DNA of 64,000 nt, from positions 1 through 64,000 of the forward strand of contig JAXGGA010005531.1 of NCBI GenBank assembly GCA_038373865.1, in the 5' to 3' direction. Below the pieces are notes generated by a model that saw only the letters and a program-made list of their open reading frames with translations, was not told the origin of the DNA and did no database searches. Positions 61,267 through 64,000 of this stretch are shown one piece after another (within the stretch, counting starts at the first letter, position 1; each line of letters starts with the position of its first letter). Position numbers and translations under genes: made by a program. This DNA is from Uloborus plumipes (lineage: Eukaryota > Arthropoda > Arachnida > Araneae > Uloboridae).

Positions 61267-61398
61267 CTGACTCTGATTTACATTGTACTAAATATCTAAT
61301 AATGGCACTGTTTCCATTGAATGGAGAAGACCATGAAATTTTGGCTGTGCGACTTTTATGTTCTAATACACGAACATCTCGTGGCGGTTCAGGTGGCT
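61267..61398 (-). CDS. Dscam: Dscam exon: first half of FNIII-1
   Basis: Encodes about 43 residues: the linker EPPEPPRDVRVLEHKS, then TAKISWSSPFNGNSAIIRYLVQCKSES. The Trp and the Pro-Phe-x-Gly-Asn turn are typical of strand B-C of a fibronectin type III domain, and the P-x-P-P linker after an Ig domain matches the Dscam Ig9-FN1 junction. Donor is G|GTAAGA, phase 1 on both sides. The following intron is about 8.5 kb and holds the gypsy retrotransposon. A strong inverted repeat lies about 50 nt downstream of the donor (61131-61216). Confidence 0.93.
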
Positions 61399-62867
61399 CT
61401 GTAAATTTAAATGCACAATTAAAAAATTAACATAATGAAGCACATAAGCCTCACTATTTCATCAAATTGAAAAAGGTATTAAAGAAAAGAGATAATTGTA
61501 TAAATCAACAAGGTGTGGTCACTACACAAGGAAAAGGAGCACATGCTCCTCCTCTAAAACTTCAGAGCTCCTAAGTAAAATTTACTAAATTATGTTGAAA
61601 ATATATGTTCTTGGTAATTTTTGCATTTCTGTAAATATTTTCTTTAAGGAAATTATCAAGAAGGCTGTGAGGCGTTTGGTTTACAGTAATATAATAATTC
61701 TTATTCATTATATGCAGCTGTTGTGTCACTATCTAATGGATATCCATTTGTTGCTAATGTTACCTGCCACCGCTTTGACAGTGGTAAAATGCAAAGGATT
61801 TTCTCTGTTATTGCTGTTCTTATAATTGAAATTAAAGAAAACTAAATTCTATAACAGTGAATATAATATTAAATTGAAGCGTAATTTTACCAGACTTTAT
61901 TGGAAAAAGAAAGTGATAATGTTGAAAAGACCAAATAGGTTAGAAATTTACCATCATTGTTTTCCTTTTGGCAGTATTTAATATCTTACAAAAATACTAA
62001 AAAAATTATTTTTTTTGAATTTATTGTTTTAAATACTTTGTTTTGCCTTCCTTATATTTAGATTTCAAAAAAAAAAAAAAAAAAAAAATCCAGCCTTTTG
62101 AAGCAATATTTCCCCAAAACGTTTGATGGTTTTCGATGGCCAAATTAATTTATTTGGCCGATATTTTACATTTTAATGAGACTTTTGGATTGACTGTTAA
62201 ACCCATATTTTGAAAAACATGTCAAGATTTGATTTCTCAACAATGCTTTTGAAAATATTTCAATAACTGAGATTTTTAGCTGTCTTAACTTCTTTTTTTT
62301 TTTTAATTTGGCCCATGTTGGACATGTATTTGGTCGTACTTATAGCATTAGTAAGATTTGTTTTATTGAGTAGGTTTTTTTTCTTCAAAAAATAAGGTAA
62401 CAAAAAAGGGAGGCCCTGAAATGCAACTCAGCTTTTCCTAACCTCAAAGGTTAATCAGGCCCTGACTATACAATATGAATGAGTAAATGTTCGGCAGTAA
62501 AAAAAATTATGAGACAATAAAACCTTTTTTAAATATCTGAAATAAATCAAATCTCCCCAAGAGAGAATTGAAAAATATTCAGAACGTTAGTTGAGAGCAC
62601 ATTCATAGTAAAATTGTACCATAAATAAAATTATTTTACAAAAGTTAAACAAGTAGTTTCAGAAAGACAATTTTTTTTCTTCCAAATAAATAAAACTCAT
62701 AATTAAGTAATAGTTAGGAACAAAATAGTTGAGAGGGTTTTTAGAAGTTTTCATATTGTTAATGAGTTTTCTTATGATGAGCTTCTGCTCAAGAATTATT
62801 TTAGGTGACCCAAGAATGAAAGAAGATACAGCATAAATAATGAATTATTTTTTTATAAATAACTGAC
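61399..62867 (-). other. Dscam intron between Ig9 and FNIII-1
   Basis: 1.5 kb, AT-rich, with an A-run near 62068-62089. No element recognised. Confidence 0.6.
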
Positions 62868-63019
62868 CTTGTACTATAAGTCGAATATTCATATCATCAC
62901 GACCAAATGCATTTGTAACAAGGCACGTAAAAAGGGCAGAGTCTCTCCTCTCTGCAGACTTGATTGTTATTTCCGAAGACATGCGTTTCTTGTCCACCAA
63001 TTCCTTTAAATCATATCTT
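62868..63019 (-). CDS. Dscam: Dscam exon: C-terminal half of an Ig domain (Ig9 by position)
   Basis: The exon encodes about 50 residues, from RYDLKELVDKKR through ALFTCLVTNAFG to IRLIVQ. The D-S-A-L-F-T-C strand is the Ig F strand with the second disulfide cysteine; the first cysteine is in an exon outside the window. It is preceded by a TTTTAG acceptor and followed by a GTCAGT donor. It enters in phase 2 and leaves in phase 1, so its last G plus AG of the next exon makes the Glu that starts FN1. Its position directly before four FNIII domains is why I call it Ig9. Confidence 0.92.
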
Positions 63020-64000
63020 CTAAAATTTTAAGTAATTTATTCAAAATATCATAGCATGATGGATAATCTATTTTTTACTGCTAAACTATTTCATTTTATA
63101 CAAACATAGATAGATATAGGGTGTTTCAGAAAGGACTTAACTCTCAAATGATATAGCTGTCAAATAGTGAGAGACAGAAAGGTAAAGCAAATGGTATAAT
63201 GGTGAGACAGGTCTAGAATTTTTCAGAAATAATTTGAATATTAGACATCAAAAGATGTTAGTCACACGGCAGGATCTTTTACATTGTGAACAAAAGTGTT
63301 TAATGAAGAGATCAAATTACATTACAATGGTCTTGATATGTACTTTTCACAGTGGAACGTGATGCATTCAAAGGGTAAAGTTCAAAATCACTCATTGCAT
63401 TATGTGAAGCATGTGCATCAATCAATTTAGTTGTGACGAGTGACAATGAACTTTACTCATTGGTTTCATTACCTAGCTGTTATAAAATGTGGCCAAATTG
63501 AGACAATGTGAGGTGATTTGACCCCTGTGCATTAAGCACTATTTTAGACCTTATTTCAAAACATGTTTCTGTGACTGCAACACTAGTACCATCTGGCATC
63601 GAATCTTGGAACTATTTCTCAAAACTGGTGCATGAAAAATTCCATACCAGTTAACATGTTCAAAACGCCATTTGTTTCATTTTTTTTTTTTCACTAACTA
63701 TTTTAATGTTATGTCGTTTCAAGTACTTTCTGCATCAGCCTATACATGTATATAATCAACCATAAATTTATTAGTAGATACATAAATAAAACTTCATTAT
63801 GGTAAATAATTGAAGCAAGTATAAATTAATTAACCTGAGTGGTTTCAGTAAAATATTTTTACATTGATGGTTTCATGAAATTGAACATAATTGTCAAACA
63901 AGTTTTCTTTAGAAAAATTACTCATTTAAGAAACAAAATAAAATTGAATTTTTTTTTCAATTTTAGTTTTAACTTCTGTTTTTAAATGCACTACCTATGT
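63020..64000 (-). other. Dscam intron upstream of the Ig9 half-exon
   Basis: Phase-2 intron running off the window. GGGTGTTTCAGAAAGGACTT at 63119 looks like the start of a decayed repeat that may extend to about 63670, but I could not define its right end. Confidence 0.45.

Overview
The window looks like arthropod nuclear DNA, most likely from a chelicerate such as a spider. It is AT-rich, has introns of up to several kilobases, carries many small DNA transposons, and holds one large gene that fits arthropod Dscam. The taxon is an inference from protein resemblance and repeat style; I could not run a search.

The gene is on the minus strand, so transcription runs from high to low coordinates. 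I identify 21 coding exons between 63019 and 16609. In transcript order they encode the end of an Ig domain (Ig9 by the usual Dscam layout), FNIII-1 to FNIII-4, Ig10, FNIII-5, FNIII-6, one membrane-spanning segment, and about 350 residues of cytoplasmic tail. Exon phases join at every junction except within the exon at 20088-20279. That exon appears to lack one base in a run of six C (20217-20222); it is either an assembly error or a real lesion. The first half of the gene (Ig1-Ig8, signal peptide) lies beyond 64000, and the last cytoplasmic exon(s) and 3' UTR were not found.

The introns are filled with mobile elements. The main one is a 6.3-kb Ty3/gypsy LTR retrotransposon (53241-59577), inserted in the FNIII-1 intron in the same orientation as the gene. 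It has complete LTRs, PBS, PPT and a gag-pol frame broken by two stop codons. It sits in an (AT)n tract at the end of a tRNA-derived SINE-like sequence. Other intronic elements are a Tc1-like copy (34882-36161), a CR1-like reverse transcriptase remnant (47600-48420), two Tc1/pogo-type MITEs (42734-43442), a 1.6-kb TIR element with repeated GGTAAC motifs (38370-39976), a 1.4-kb element with G-run ends (40707-42109), a MITE with TTATTCACAA ends (45037-45818), and piggyBac-type MITEs with TTAA sites.

The left 16.6 kb holds no exon I can support. It is a mosaic of transposons: piggyBac-type elements at 1326-1545 and 5133-7040 (the second with another element nested in it), a decayed pogo/Tigger-type transposon with a PHD-like finger (2324-4473), hAT-type MITEs with clear 8-bp target duplications, including one nested inside another (14746-15680), and two GC-rich patches of unknown role (1640-2010, 14340-14620). 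No RNA genes, CRISPR arrays or prokaryotic features were seen.
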